Translations under genes and position numbers: made by a program
In this document: positions 24,572 through 32,745 of the stretch, one piece after another
Layout of the letters: every line of letters begins with the position of its first letter
Numbering within the stretch: the stretch's first letter is position 1
Notes under the pieces: model-generated
Told to the model about the DNA's origin: nothing
The model's database searches: none
What the model saw: the letters and a program-made list of their open reading frames with translations, nothing else
Assembly: GCA_030430165.1 (NCBI GenBank)
Contig: JAUIGL010000023.1
Location: 1 to 64,000, forward strand
Length of the DNA stretch: 64,000 nt
Reading direction: 5' to 3'
Source: a bacterium
GTDB taxonomy: Bacteria; Desulfobacterota; Binatia; HRBIN30; CADEER01

Positions 24572-25723
24572 GTGACCACCACCCGCTTGATCTTCGTCGA
24601 ACGCAGCCGCGCTCGCGCCGCCGAATTGGCCGAGGCGCTCGAGCCCGTCGGGCGGATCGAGTGGGAATGGACCGGCAACGCGCAGGACGCGCGAGCGATG
24701 CTGTCGGAAGACTTCGACGCCGTCTTCGCCGACTGGGACGTGCTCGGCGGCGTCGACGGCGTGCGCGCCATCGGCTACCGGCCGCGCACTCCTTTGATCG
24801 TCACCACCGAGAAGATCGACCAACACGACGTCGTCGACTGCCTGCGCGCCGGCGCCACCGACTGCGTGCGGCGCACCCATCACACACGGATCCGCGCGGC
24901 GTTGAGCGAAGCCCTGGAGCGTCACGACTGCAAGACCGAGGGGACGATCGACGAAGCTCGCTACCACGAGCTCATGCGCGACCTGTCGCGCGCCGACCGG
25001 CGACGCTCGGAATTCGTCGGCAACCTGTCGCACGAGCTACGCACGCCGCTCAACGTGATCATGGGGTACAGCGACCTGTTGCTCGACGACGCCTTCGGCC
25101 CGCTCAACGACGAGCAGACGCAAACCATCACCCGCATCTGCAAGCAGGCGCGCGAGCTGCTCGACCTGGTCAACACCACGCTCGAGCTCAGCCGGGTCGA
25201 GGCCGGCAGAATCCCGCTCGACGTCGAGCCGGTCGATCTCGCCGAGCTCCTCGCCGAGATCGCCGAAGAGACCAATGTGCTCGCCGAGCGCAAGAACATA
25301 GAGGTGCTGCGCGAGCTGCCCGAGGACATCGCCCAGCCCGAGACCGATCCGGTCAAGCTCAAGATCATCGCCAAGAACCTCATCACCAATGCTCTCAAGT
25401 TCACCGAGACCGGGTCGGTGCGCATCGTCGCCCGCGAACGAGACCGCGGCGTCGAGATTGCGGTCATCGACACCGGGCCGGGAATCCCGGAGCACCAGCT
25501 GGAGACCATCTTCGAAGCGTTCGAGCAGGGCGACAGCGCCAAGGGACAACGCGGCGCCGGGCTGGGGCTTCACATCGTCCAGCGCCTGCTCGCCATCCTC
25601 GGCGGCACCGTCGAGCTCGAGACGTGCCTCGGCGAAGGATCGACCTTCCGCGTCTGGATCCCCCTGCAGCGCCCGGTGGCCGAGGACGAAGAAGGCCGCA
25701 GCGGACGCGTCTCCGCCGCCTGA
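24572..25723 (+). CDS. Sensor histidine kinase with receiver-like N-terminal domain
   Basis: The protein is 383 residues from a GTG with GGAGA upstream; an in-frame ATG at 24473 is possible but lacks a ribosome site. Residues 1-120 resemble a receiver domain (VFADWDVLGGVDGV with a phospho-acceptor-like Asp), though the usual Lys near the end reads Arg. The kinase follows: H154 in NLSHELRTPLN, N-box NLITNALKF, G1 DTGPGI and G2 GAGLGLHI. No membrane segment is present, so it is cytoplasmic. There is no response regulator nearby, so it is an orphan hybrid-type kinase. Confidence 0.88.
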   Translation: MTTTRLIFVERSRARAAELAEALEPVGRIEWEWTGNAQDARAMLSEDFDAVFADWDVLGGVDGVRAIGYRPRTPLIVTTEKIDQHDVVDCLRAGATDCVRRTHHTRIRAALSEALERHDCKTEGTIDEARYHELMRDLSRADRRRSEFVGNLSHELRTPLNVIMGYSDLLLDDAFGPLNDEQTQTITRICKQARELLDLVNTTLELSRVEAGRIPLDVEPVDLAELLAEIAEETNVLAERKNIEVLRELPEDIAQPETDPVKLKIIAKNLITNALKFTETGSVRIVARERDRGVEIAVIDTGPGIPEHQLETIFEAFEQGDSAKGQRGAGLGLHIVQRLLAILGGTVELETCLGEGSTFRVWIPLQRPVAEDEEGRSGRVSAA

Positions 25724-26734
25724 TCAGGCGAGCTCGCCGCCGCAGCTCGATCCGGCGCCGGCGGTGCAGCCGTAGCAGTGGCTGCCGGTTGCGATTGCAT
25801 CACCGCCGAGCTCGTCGAAGGACTCGATCGTCCAGATCGTGCGGCGCCCGCCAACGACTGGCAACTCCAGCATCTGGTTGAAGTCGCAGTCGTACAACTG
25901 CCCGTCCCACGACACGCTGATCATATCTCGGCACATCACCGCGCCAGCGGCCGCCGGGTTGAAGCTGTCGACCAGCAGCTGCATGTAGTCGTCGTGCGCG
26001 GCTTCGCGGCGCAGCTGCTGCGCGAAGCGTTTGATCGGCATGTTGGTGATGGTCAGCAGCCGGCTGAACTCGATACCGAAGAGCTGGCGCAACTCGACGC
26101 GGTAGCGCTCCTCCAGCTCGGCCTGGGCGGGCGGCAGAGACGCGCCCAGAGGATTGTAGACCAGGTCGAGACGCAAGCCCGACCCAGGCACGCCGAAGCC
26201 AATCCGGTTCAACCGGCGCAAAGCCTCGATACTCTGGTCGAACACGCCGCTGCCGCGCTGCCGATCGACGTTGTCGGCGGTGTAGCACGGCAACGAACAG
26301 ACCAGCTCGACCGCCTGATCGCGATAGAAGTGCGGCAGGTCGTGCTGGCCGTCGACGAAGATCACAGTCAGATTGCAACGCACCATCACGCGCAGGCCGC
26401 GCTGGCGCAGGCGGGCGACCCACCAGCGGAAGTTGTCGTTGAGCTCGGGCGCGCCGCCGGTCAAGTCGACCACCTCGACCCCCTGGCTGCGGTCGAGCAC
26501 AGCCTCGATCCTCTCCAGCGTCGCGCGCTCGATTCTCTCGGTGCGCCGCGGTCCGGCCTCGACGTGGCAATGGAGACACGCCTGATTGCAGAGCTTGCCG
26601 AGATTGATCTGCAGGGTGACGACTTGGCGTCGCTGCAACCGGCCGAGCGAGCGCGCGCGCAGGGTCGCGGCGAAGTCGGGAACGACGCCCTCGCCCGCGG
26701 CAGCCTCGATCGATATCTCGCCACTCACCGCCAT
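25724..26734 (-). CDS. arsS: Arsenosugar biosynthesis radical SAM protein ArsS
   Basis: The protein is 336 residues. The radical SAM cluster is C49-x3-C53-x2-C56 in LCNQACLHCHVEAGPRRTE, a segment characteristic of ArsS. The C-terminus ends with CYGCTAGAGSSCGG, the second cysteine-rich motif of this family (DUF3641). ArsS adds a 5'-deoxyadenosyl group to methylated arsenic on the way to arsenosugars. The partner methyltransferase ArsM is not visible in the window. The start at 26734 has GAGGG upstream. The stop overlaps the end of the convergent kinase gene. It is preceded on the same strand by an MFS transporter, possibly cotranscribed. Confidence 0.88.
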   Translation of the reverse strand: MAVSGEISIEAAAGEGVVPDFAATLRARSLGRLQRRQVVTLQINLGKLCNQACLHCHVEAGPRRTERIERATLERIEAVLDRSQGVEVVDLTGGAPELNDNFRWWVARLRQRGLRVMVRCNLTVIFVDGQHDLPHFYRDQAVELVCSLPCYTADNVDRQRGSGVFDQSIEALRRLNRIGFGVPGSGLRLDLVYNPLGASLPPAQAELEERYRVELRQLFGIEFSRLLTITNMPIKRFAQQLRREAAHDDYMQLLVDSFNPAAAGAVMCRDMISVSWDGQLYDCDFNQMLELPVVGGRRTIWTIESFDELGGDAIATGSHCYGCTAGAGSSCGGELA

Positions 26735-26793
26735 CGCGCCCTCGAGCCTACCAACCCGCCGAGCCCGAGAATAGTTCCAGACTCCCGAGCGCC

Positions 26794-28038
26794 CTACTCC
26801 TGCGGCTGCACCGCGCCCCGCCGCGACAGCACCAACCGGCGTTCCGCGTCGACCGAGCGCCAGGCGACCAGGGCGCACGCCAACATCACGAGCGAGCAGA
26901 CCGTCCACGCAGTCGGAATTCCCATGCCGCGGGCGAGCCCGCCGACCAGCAGCAGGCCGGCCGAGCCGCCGAGCATGAACGACATGGTCTGGATCGACAG
27001 CACGGTGGCGCGTTCTTCGCTTTCGGCGAACTCGTTCGCCCACGCCGCGAGCAGCGGATCGCTCGCCCCCATGCCGGCCGACTGCAGCAGCACGCCGGCG
27101 AAGCCGCGCTGGAACCCGGTCGCCGACGCCGCCAGAGCGGCGCCGGCGCCGCGCAGGAGGGAGGACGCGACCATCGTCGTGCGGCGGTCGAAGCGGGCCA
27201 CGACGCGCGGCAGCAGCAGGCTGCCGCAGAGTGACGCCACATTGAGCCCGGCCCACACCCAGCCCATCAGCGACGTCCCGGAGCCCGACAGCGCCGACAG
27301 TTGCGGCGGCCAGAGTTGCAGAAACGGCATGACGGCGAACGAGATCAAGCCGGTCAGCAAACACAGGTAGCGCAACATCGGATGATCGATCACCGTGCGC
27401 GCCGCGCCGCGCACCTGTTGCTGGATCGCCGGAACCGGGTTGAGCCGCTGCAGCAGCGACACCCCGCCGCCGACCTGCGGCATCCGCGTTTCGGTCATCA
27501 GAAGCGCGGCGGTCGCGGCGGTCAGCACGAAGCCGGCGACGCCGACCAGCCAAGGATAGGCGATGTCGATCTCGCCGACGTAGCCACCAGCCAAACCACT
27601 GGTGATCATCGCCGCGTAGGAGACGCTGCGCGCGTGGGCAAACAAGCGATCGGCCGGCCTTTCGTCGCCCTCGCTGCGGCTCTGGTCGACCGCCCAGGCG
27701 TCGAGCGCGCCGCTCGCCAGCGTGGTGCCGAGGGCATCCAGGATCTCGCTGCCGACGAACTCCCAGAAGGAGTCCGAGAAATAGTAGGCGACGAACGCGA
27801 GTGCGCGGATCGCGCAGCTCAGCAGAAACGAAACCTTGCGCCCGAAGAGATCGGCGATCGCCCCCGTCGGCACCTCGAACAGGAAGTTGGCGATGAAATA
27901 GGTGGCGAGGATGGCGTTGATCTGGAACAGGTCGAGACCGCGCGACAGCAGAAACAGCGGGTAGACGGCGCCGAGGAACGCCCACGAGAGGTTGTATCCC
28001 GCGGAAACGATATAGTAGGTGCGCTCAGCTCGGGTCAT
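26794..28038 (-). CDS. MFS transporter
   Basis: The protein is 414 residues with about twelve hydrophobic helices. Between helices 2 and 3 it has GAIADLFGRKVSF, the MFS signature (GxxxDxxGRK). The N-terminal pattern resembles multidrug or sugar efflux carriers. It lies 59 bp upstream of arsS on the same strand, so export of an arsenic compound or metabolite is possible, but the substrate cannot be read from sequence. Confidence 0.85.
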   Translation of the reverse strand: MTRAERTYYIVSAGYNLSWAFLGAVYPLFLLSRGLDLFQINAILATYFIANFLFEVPTGAIADLFGRKVSFLLSCAIRALAFVAYYFSDSFWEFVGSEILDALGTTLASGALDAWAVDQSRSEGDERPADRLFAHARSVSYAAMITSGLAGGYVGEIDIAYPWLVGVAGFVLTAATAALLMTETRMPQVGGGVSLLQRLNPVPAIQQQVRGAARTVIDHPMLRYLCLLTGLISFAVMPFLQLWPPQLSALSGSGTSLMGWVWAGLNVASLCGSLLLPRVVARFDRRTTMVASSLLRGAGAALAASATGFQRGFAGVLLQSAGMGASDPLLAAWANEFAESEERATVLSIQTMSFMLGGSAGLLLVGGLARGMGIPTAWTVCSLVMLACALVAWRSVDAERRLVLSRRGAVQPQE

Positions 28039-28396
28039 TGGCGGTCGATGCTACAGGAGAGCGGAGTCGATGCGCCCCTTCGGTAAATCGCCGGATCATC
28101 ACGCTAGCCGCAGGCCACGGCAAGTCGTTCGTCTCCACGCTCGTGCAACCAGCCCCAGCCACGGTTGATAGACGCGCGCGCTTCGCCTCAACCCGGACTA
28201 TTCATGAATTTCGGAAGGTGCCCGCGAAACCCGCATCATTGCGGGTTCACGAGGAATCTGATCTCGATCGAGTATGGCACTGTGGCCAGCGCCGACGACC
28301 TGCCGAATGCGCTCTACCTCAACCGCGACAACGGGTACAGGCAGCGACGGCACGAAGTTCATGGATAGTGCGGGCTAAAGAGCATTCCCGCGAAAG
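28039..28396. other. Intergenic region with one hairpin, no convincing gene
   Basis: This 358-bp gap lies between divergent genes. It holds a perfect 8-bp hairpin AACCCGCA-TCAT-TGCGGGTT (28228-28247), close to a palindrome TTCATGAA at 28201. This may be the remnant end of a mobile element, but no partner end was found. A 67-codon plus-strand reading here is not credible as a gene. Promoters for both flanking genes should lie in this gap. Confidence 0.5.
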
Positions 28397-28822
28397 ATGG
28401 AAACTCTCGAAATCAACCGAACGATCTCGGTTCCGCTCGACGAGCTGGACCTCTCCTACGCGCGCTCGGGAGGCCCCGGCGGGCAGAACGTCAACAAGGT
28501 CGAGACCAAGGTCGTTCTGCGCTTTCCGGTGCTCTCGTCGCCTTCGCTGCCGCCCGCTGACCGGCAACGCGCCTTTCACAAGCTGCGCAACCGTATCAAC
28601 AAAGAAGGCGAGCTGGTCCTGCACTGCGATCAGTTTCGCGACCGCGAACGCAACAAGGCATTGGTACTCCAGCGTTTCCGCGAGCTTCTGGCGGCGGCCG
28701 TCACCCGGCCGCGGCGGCGCATCCCGACCAAACCGTCGCGCGCCCAGCGCGAGCGCCGTCTCGACACCAAGCGACGGCGCGGCGAGCGCAAGCGCGAGCG
28801 ATCGCGACCGCGCATCGATTGA
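28397..28822 (+). CDS. arfB: Peptidyl-tRNA hydrolase ArfB (YaeJ)
   Basis: The protein is 141 residues. It contains the release-factor GGQ at 28-30 within SGGPGGQNVNKVETKV and a highly basic C-terminal tail (RRLDTKRRRGERKRERSRPR) that inserts in the empty mRNA channel. ArfB rescues ribosomes stalled on non-stop mRNA by hydrolysing the peptidyl-tRNA, independently of tmRNA. Length and motif order match the family. It is convergent with the LplT-PlsC gene, with adjacent stops. Confidence 0.93.
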   Translation: METLEINRTISVPLDELDLSYARSGGPGGQNVNKVETKVVLRFPVLSSPSLPPADRQRAFHKLRNRINKEGELVLHCDQFRDRERNKALVLQRFRELLAAAVTRPRRRIPTKPSRAQRERRLDTKRRRGERKRERSRPRID

Positions 28823-30742
28823 TCAGCTGGCCCCGCCGCCGGCCACCGCCGCACTTTCGTCACGCGGGGTGGGCAAGCCGGCGAGCTTGGCTACCGCGCC
28901 GGCGAGAACGCCGCGACTTGCTTCCTGCGCCGGCAACGGGCGGCCGATCGCCAGCGAAACGCTCGACCAGATGCGTCGGAACGGCCGGCGCATCGCAGCG
29001 TCGTCCTTGCGCGAGAAGAAGCTTCCCCACATGCCCCTGATACCGATTGGAATCACCGGCACCGGCGTCCGCTGCAGAATCCGCTCGACTCCCGAGCGGA
29101 ACTCGTTCATCCGGCCGTCGCGGGTCAGCTTGCCCTCGGGGAAGATGCAGACCAACGCGCCGGCTTCGAGCTCGCCGGCGATGCGGTCGAAGGCCTCGGC
29201 CAGGGTGTCGCGCGACTCGTGCTCGGGGGCGATCGGAATCACCTTGGCGTCGCGCAACAGCCAGCCGGCGATCGGGATGTCGGCATACTCGTGCGCCATG
29301 ACGAAGCGCGGCGGTCGCTCGAGGGCGCTGGCGATGAGCAGCCAATCCACCAGACTGACGTGGTTGGCGACGATCAGCGCCGGTCCTTCGTCGGGAACGT
29401 TCTCCAGTCCGTCGACCCGCACTCGGTAGAGAACGTTGGCGACGCACCACGCCACGAAGCGGAACAGGAACTCGGGGATCCGCTTGTAGATGTACGCCGC
29501 CATCAGCGCATTGAGGGCGGCGATGACGGCGAAGATCTGGGTATTCGAAAACCCGGCGCGGATCAGTGCCATCAGCATCAAGGTCGAAGCCACCATGAAC
29601 ATCGAGTTGAGGATGTTGGCGCCGGCAATCACCCGGGACCGATACTCCGCCGGCGATCGCTGCTGGATCACGGCGTACAGCGGGACGATGAACAGACCGC
29701 CGAAGGTCGAGAGCAGCACGAAGTCGATCATGATGCGCCAGCTGGTGGGATCGTTGGCGAAAGCGACGATCGATCGCTGGCCGATACCCTCGATTGCCGG
29801 CGCCCCCACCCACCAGAGATCGAGCGCCACCAAGCTGAGACCGATCGAGCCGATCGGGACCAGCCCGAGCTCGATCTTCTCACCCGACAGGCGCTCGCAG
29901 AGGAGCGAGCCGATGGCGGTGCCGACACAGAACAGAGCGAGCAAGCTGGTGACCACGTGCTCGCTGCCCTGGAGAGTCGACTTGCCATAGTCGGGCAGCA
30001 ACGCGATGAAGCTGCCGCCGTAGAACCAGAACCAGGAGATGCCGAGCACCGCCCAGAAGACGGTCGGGCTGCTGCGCGTCGCCTCGATGGTCTCGCGAAT
30101 CGGCGCAATCGGGTTCAGTGAGATCCGCAGCGAGGGATTCTGCGCCGCGCGGTCGGGAATCGTCAGACTGCATGCGTAGCCAGCCGCCGCGACCAGGAAT
30201 ACGGCGGCGCCAACCAGGATGCGTCCGGCGCCGTCGATCGCAATCAGCACGCCGCCGGCGATCGTGCCGAGCAAGATGGCCAGGAACGTACCCGTCTCGA
30301 CGATCGCGTTGCCGCCGATCATTTCGTCCTTGCGCAGCAGCTGCGGCAGGATGCTGTACTTGGCCGGGCCGAAGAAGCTCGATTGCGCGCCCATCAGAAA
30401 CAGCACCACCAGCAGCAGCACCAGGTCGTCGAGCAGTAAACCGACCGCCGCCAAGATCATCAGAACGATCTCGGCGAGCTTGACCCATCGCATCAGCCGC
30501 GGCTTCTCGAATCGGTCGGCGAGCTGCCCGGCGAACGCCGAGAAGGTAACGAACGGGAAAATGAAGAAGCCGGCGCTGAGCACGACCAGCTCACTCGGCC
30601 CGAGCCCGCCGATCGAAAGCGACTTGAAGACGATGAGGATCGCCAGAGCATTCTTGAACAGGTTGTCATTGAGGGCGCCGAGAAACTGGGTCCAGAAAAA
30701 ACCCGCAAAGCGCCGGTCCGACAGTAGCTCCAACTGCTTCAT
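28823..30742 (-). CDS. LplT-like MFS / PlsC acyltransferase fusion
   Basis: The protein is 639 residues. Residues 1-420 are a twelve-helix MFS domain of the lysophospholipid transporter (LplT) type, with FLGALNDNLFKNAL near the start. Residues 430-640 are a PlsC-type acyltransferase with NHVSLVDW (NHx4D) and FPEGKLTRDG. In many bacteria LplT, PlsC and an acyl-ACP synthetase (Aas) domain form one chain; here the synthetase part is absent. It likely flips and re-acylates lysophospholipids in the inner membrane. The ATG at 30742 follows AGGTAGG; a GTG 18 nt upstream is less likely. Confidence 0.88.
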   Translation of the reverse strand: MKQLELLSDRRFAGFFWTQFLGALNDNLFKNALAILIVFKSLSIGGLGPSELVVLSAGFFIFPFVTFSAFAGQLADRFEKPRLMRWVKLAEIVLMILAAVGLLLDDLVLLLVVLFLMGAQSSFFGPAKYSILPQLLRKDEMIGGNAIVETGTFLAILLGTIAGGVLIAIDGAGRILVGAAVFLVAAAGYACSLTIPDRAAQNPSLRISLNPIAPIRETIEATRSSPTVFWAVLGISWFWFYGGSFIALLPDYGKSTLQGSEHVVTSLLALFCVGTAIGSLLCERLSGEKIELGLVPIGSIGLSLVALDLWWVGAPAIEGIGQRSIVAFANDPTSWRIMIDFVLLSTFGGLFIVPLYAVIQQRSPAEYRSRVIAGANILNSMFMVASTLMLMALIRAGFSNTQIFAVIAALNALMAAYIYKRIPEFLFRFVAWCVANVLYRVRVDGLENVPDEGPALIVANHVSLVDWLLIASALERPPRFVMAHEYADIPIAGWLLRDAKVIPIAPEHESRDTLAEAFDRIAGELEAGALVCIFPEGKLTRDGRMNEFRSGVERILQRTPVPVIPIGIRGMWGSFFSRKDDAAMRRPFRRIWSSVSLAIGRPLPAQEASRGVLAGAVAKLAGLPTPRDESAAVAGGGAS

Positions 30743-30772
30743 CGGCCGCCTACCTAGCACAGCCCGATAGAG

Positions 30773-30890
30773 AAATCGGCCCGAGCCGATTTCCGTACCC
30801 GAACATCTCCCCCTTCGGGGGAGATGCCCCGGCAGGGGCAGAGAGGGGGAATCAGATGACTTCGCCGCAAGCGGCGAAGCACATCATTCG
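30773..30890. repeat. Four-hairpin cassette, copy 1
   Basis: The modules in order are: AAATCGGC/GCCGATTT; CATCTCCCCC/GGGGGAGATG (loop TTC); TGCCCC/GGGGCA (loop GGCA); CTTCGCCGC/GCGGCGAAG. The joining segments GTACCCG and AGAGAGGG are also conserved. The cassette sits just upstream of the minus-strand fusion gene. Other copies are at 32441-32555 and 61164-61275, with a partial one at 32634-32710. Confidence 0.85.
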
Positions 30891-30962
30891 CGCCGTATTC
30901 CAGAAAGCCAAGCAGCAAAGAAGCGGATGAACGACAGAAGAACGGGCCCAGAAAAAATGCCG

Positions 30963-30991
30963 TTGACTACCCCCCTCCTCGGCCCTACCCT
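30963..30991 (+). promoter_or_regulatory. Candidate promoter for a short leader or small RNA
   Basis: TTGACT (30963-30968) and TACCCT (30986-30991) are separated by the ideal 17 bp. The start of transcription would be near 30998. The downstream unit ends at a strong terminator at 31050-31084 before the CoA-transferase gene. Confidence 0.45.
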
Positions 30992-30997
30992 CATAGT

Positions 30998-31086
30998 GAT
31001 CCTTCCTTCTTTGCTTAGCCCTCGGCAGCAGTTGTCGGGGGTACCGTTTCGAAAGCCCCGGTCGCCGCCGGGGCTTTCGTTTCTTC
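30998..31086 (+). ncRNA. Putative small RNA or attenuator leader of the CoA-transferase gene
   Basis: A predicted transcript of about 85-90 nt runs from the promoter at 30963-30991 to the terminator at 31050-31084. Its middle has a possible hairpin made of CCCTCGGCA and TGTCGGGGG. The next gene starts at 31148, so this may be an attenuated leader rather than an independent RNA. There is no match to a riboswitch class I can name. Confidence 0.35.
31050..31084 (+). terminator. Rho-independent terminator upstream of the CoA-transferase gene
   Basis: CGAAAGCCCCGG pairs with CCGGGGCTTTCG around a short loop and is followed by TTTCTT. This is a strong stem with a moderate T-run, on the plus strand. 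Its place before rather than after a gene points to attenuation or a small RNA. Confidence 0.75.
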
Positions 31087-31147
31087 GGGCCAACCGCGCG
31101 CGCACGCGCAGCTTGCCGAATCCGGCGTAGTCGTTCACAGCTGGCAT

Positions 31148-32437
31148 ATGCGCAAGAAGGGTGAAGAGCTGACCATCGAGGAAGCGGTCGGTCTGATCAG
31201 ACGACGGGACACGGTGGCCTTCGGCTTTGCCGTGGGGCAGCCGGTCGGCATGCTGAGCGCACTCGCCGAGCGAGACGATTTCGAACAGCTCGACATCTAC
31301 ACCGGCCTTCTCACCGCCCCCTATGCCTGGCTCGACAATCCCGCGGTTCGCGTGCGCTCCGCCTTCTACGGCCCGATCGAACGCGCTTCCGAGTCGCTGA
31401 GCTGCGACCTGCAGTTTCTCGCCAAGGGGTTCCGCGGCCTCGAGCTGATGGCACAGCGCATGCGACCGCGCGTGGTACTGGCGCGAACCACGCCGCCCGA
31501 CGCGCAAGGGTGGCTCAACTTCGGCATCCACAGCGGCGCCACCTTCAGGCCCTTTCGCGAGGCGGCGAGCGCGCCCGATCGTCTGGCGATCGCCGAGGTC
31601 AACCGTCACATGCCGCACATCGAGGGGCTGCCCGACCTCGGCCGCAACCGCATCCACGTCTCCGAGGTCGACGCCTGGGTGCGCCACGACGAAGAGATGA
31701 TGGTTCTGCCCGAGGACGAAGCCAGCCGCGAGGAGAAGGCGATCGCCCACCACGTCGCCGAGCGCATCGACGACGGCGCCGTGCTCCAGTTTGGCATCGG
31801 CAACGTGCCCAACGAGATCGCCAAGATTCTCGCCGCCGGCCATCGTGGCGGGTTCGGCATCCACACCGAAATGATCAACGACGGCATCATGCACCTGCAC
31901 AACGCGGCCAAGGTGGAGAACCGCAAGGGACTGTACAACGGAGTGTCCGTCGCCACCTTCGCCCTCGGCAGCGAGAAGCTCTACAAGTGGATCGACGGCA
32001 ACTCAGACGTGCGGATGCTGCCGGTGGGAGCGATCAACGATCCGGCCCTGACCGGCCAGCTACACCGCTTCGTCAGCGTCAACGCTGCCCTGTCGATCGA
32101 TCTCCTCGGCCAGATCGCCGCCGACCACGTCGGCGGCCGGCAGTACTCCGGAGTCGGCGGTCACCATGCCTTCGTCGCCGGCGCCGGCGAGGCGCCCGAA
32201 GGGAAGAGCTTCGTGTGCATGAAGTCGACGGCGACCGTTCACGGGCGAACCATCTCGACGATCGTGCAGCGACTTCCGAGCAACGCCACCGTCACCACCC
32301 CGCGCCACCTCACCCAGTGGGTCGTCACCGAGCACGGCGCCGTCGACATCTCCGCGCTCGGCGACCGCGACCGCGCCCAAGCGCTGATCGACATCGCCGC
32401 GCCCGAGTTCCGCGGCGACCTGCGCAAGGCCCTATGA
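31148..32437 (+). CDS. Acetyl-CoA hydrolase / 4-hydroxybutyrate CoA-transferase family enzyme
   Basis: The protein is 429 residues, the normal length for class I CoA transferases of the Cat/acetyl-CoA hydrolase group. The catalytic Glu that forms the glutamyl-CoA intermediate is E241 in GIHTEMIND. Conserved parts include FGIGNVPNEIAK and YSGVGGHHAFVAGA near the C-terminus. It exchanges CoA between acetyl-CoA and an acid such as 4-hydroxybutyrate, succinate or another carboxylate. The acyl partner is unknown. It has its own leader region and is followed by a four-hairpin cassette 4 bp after the stop. Confidence 0.88.
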   Translation: MRKKGEELTIEEAVGLIRRRDTVAFGFAVGQPVGMLSALAERDDFEQLDIYTGLLTAPYAWLDNPAVRVRSAFYGPIERASESLSCDLQFLAKGFRGLELMAQRMRPRVVLARTTPPDAQGWLNFGIHSGATFRPFREAASAPDRLAIAEVNRHMPHIEGLPDLGRNRIHVSEVDAWVRHDEEMMVLPEDEASREEKAIAHHVAERIDDGAVLQFGIGNVPNEIAKILAAGHRGGFGIHTEMINDGIMHLHNAAKVENRKGLYNGVSVATFALGSEKLYKWIDGNSDVRMLPVGAINDPALTGQLHRFVSVNAALSIDLLGQIAADHVGGRQYSGVGGHHAFVAGAGEAPEGKSFVCMKSTATVHGRTISTIVQRLPSNATVTTPRHLTQWVVTEHGAVDISALGDRDRAQALIDIAAPEFRGDLRKAL

Positions 32438-32440
32438 TCC

Positions 32441-32555
32441 GAAATCGGCCCAAAGCCGATTTCAGTACCCGGACTTCTCCCCCTACGGGGGAGATGCCCC
32501 GACAGGGGCAGAGAGGGCTAACAGAGATGACTTCGCCGCCAGCGGCGAAGCACAG
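32441..32555. repeat. Four-hairpin cassette, copy 2
   Basis: This copy has the same module order as at 30773: GAAATCGGC/GCCGATTTC, TCTCCCCC/GGGGGAGA, GCCCC/GGGGC, CTTCGCCGC/GCGGCGAAG. It begins 4 bp after the CoA-transferase stop. Confidence 0.85.
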
Positions 32556-32562
32556 CACTGGT

Positions 32563-32633
32563 GCATCGGCTGCGCCGATGACATCGGAGACTCCCTCTCC
32601 CTGACCCTCTCCCATAGGGCGAGGGGAACGTTT
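32563..32633. repeat. CATCGGC-TGC-GCCGATG hairpin module with G-tract arm
   Basis: The 7-bp hairpin with TGC loop is followed by GGAGACTCCCTCTCC and a CCCTCTCCCATAGGGCGAGGG hairpin-like stretch. A related module order occurs at 61344-61403 and 61477-61529. It joins cassette copy 2 to the partial copy next to it. Confidence 0.7.
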
Positions 32634-32710
32634 GTCGGGGGAGATGCCCCGGTAGGGGTAGAGAGGGCTAACAGGGATGACCTCGCCGGCAACGGCGAAG
32701 CACGTCATCG
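32634..32710. repeat. Four-hairpin cassette, partial copy
   Basis: Only the later modules remain: GGGGGAGA, GCCCC/GGGGT, the linker AGAGAGGGCTAACAG and a changed last hairpin CTCGCCG/CGGCGAAG. The GST start codon lies 36 bp further on. Confidence 0.75.
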
Positions 32711-32745
32711 TTGACAGCAGACACAGGTTCGTTCACCCAGATCAG

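Noticed and set aside
28165-28368. 67-residue gene on the plus strand
   Set aside because: It has no recognisable features, no ribosome site and lies in a gap with a palindrome. It is probably chance.
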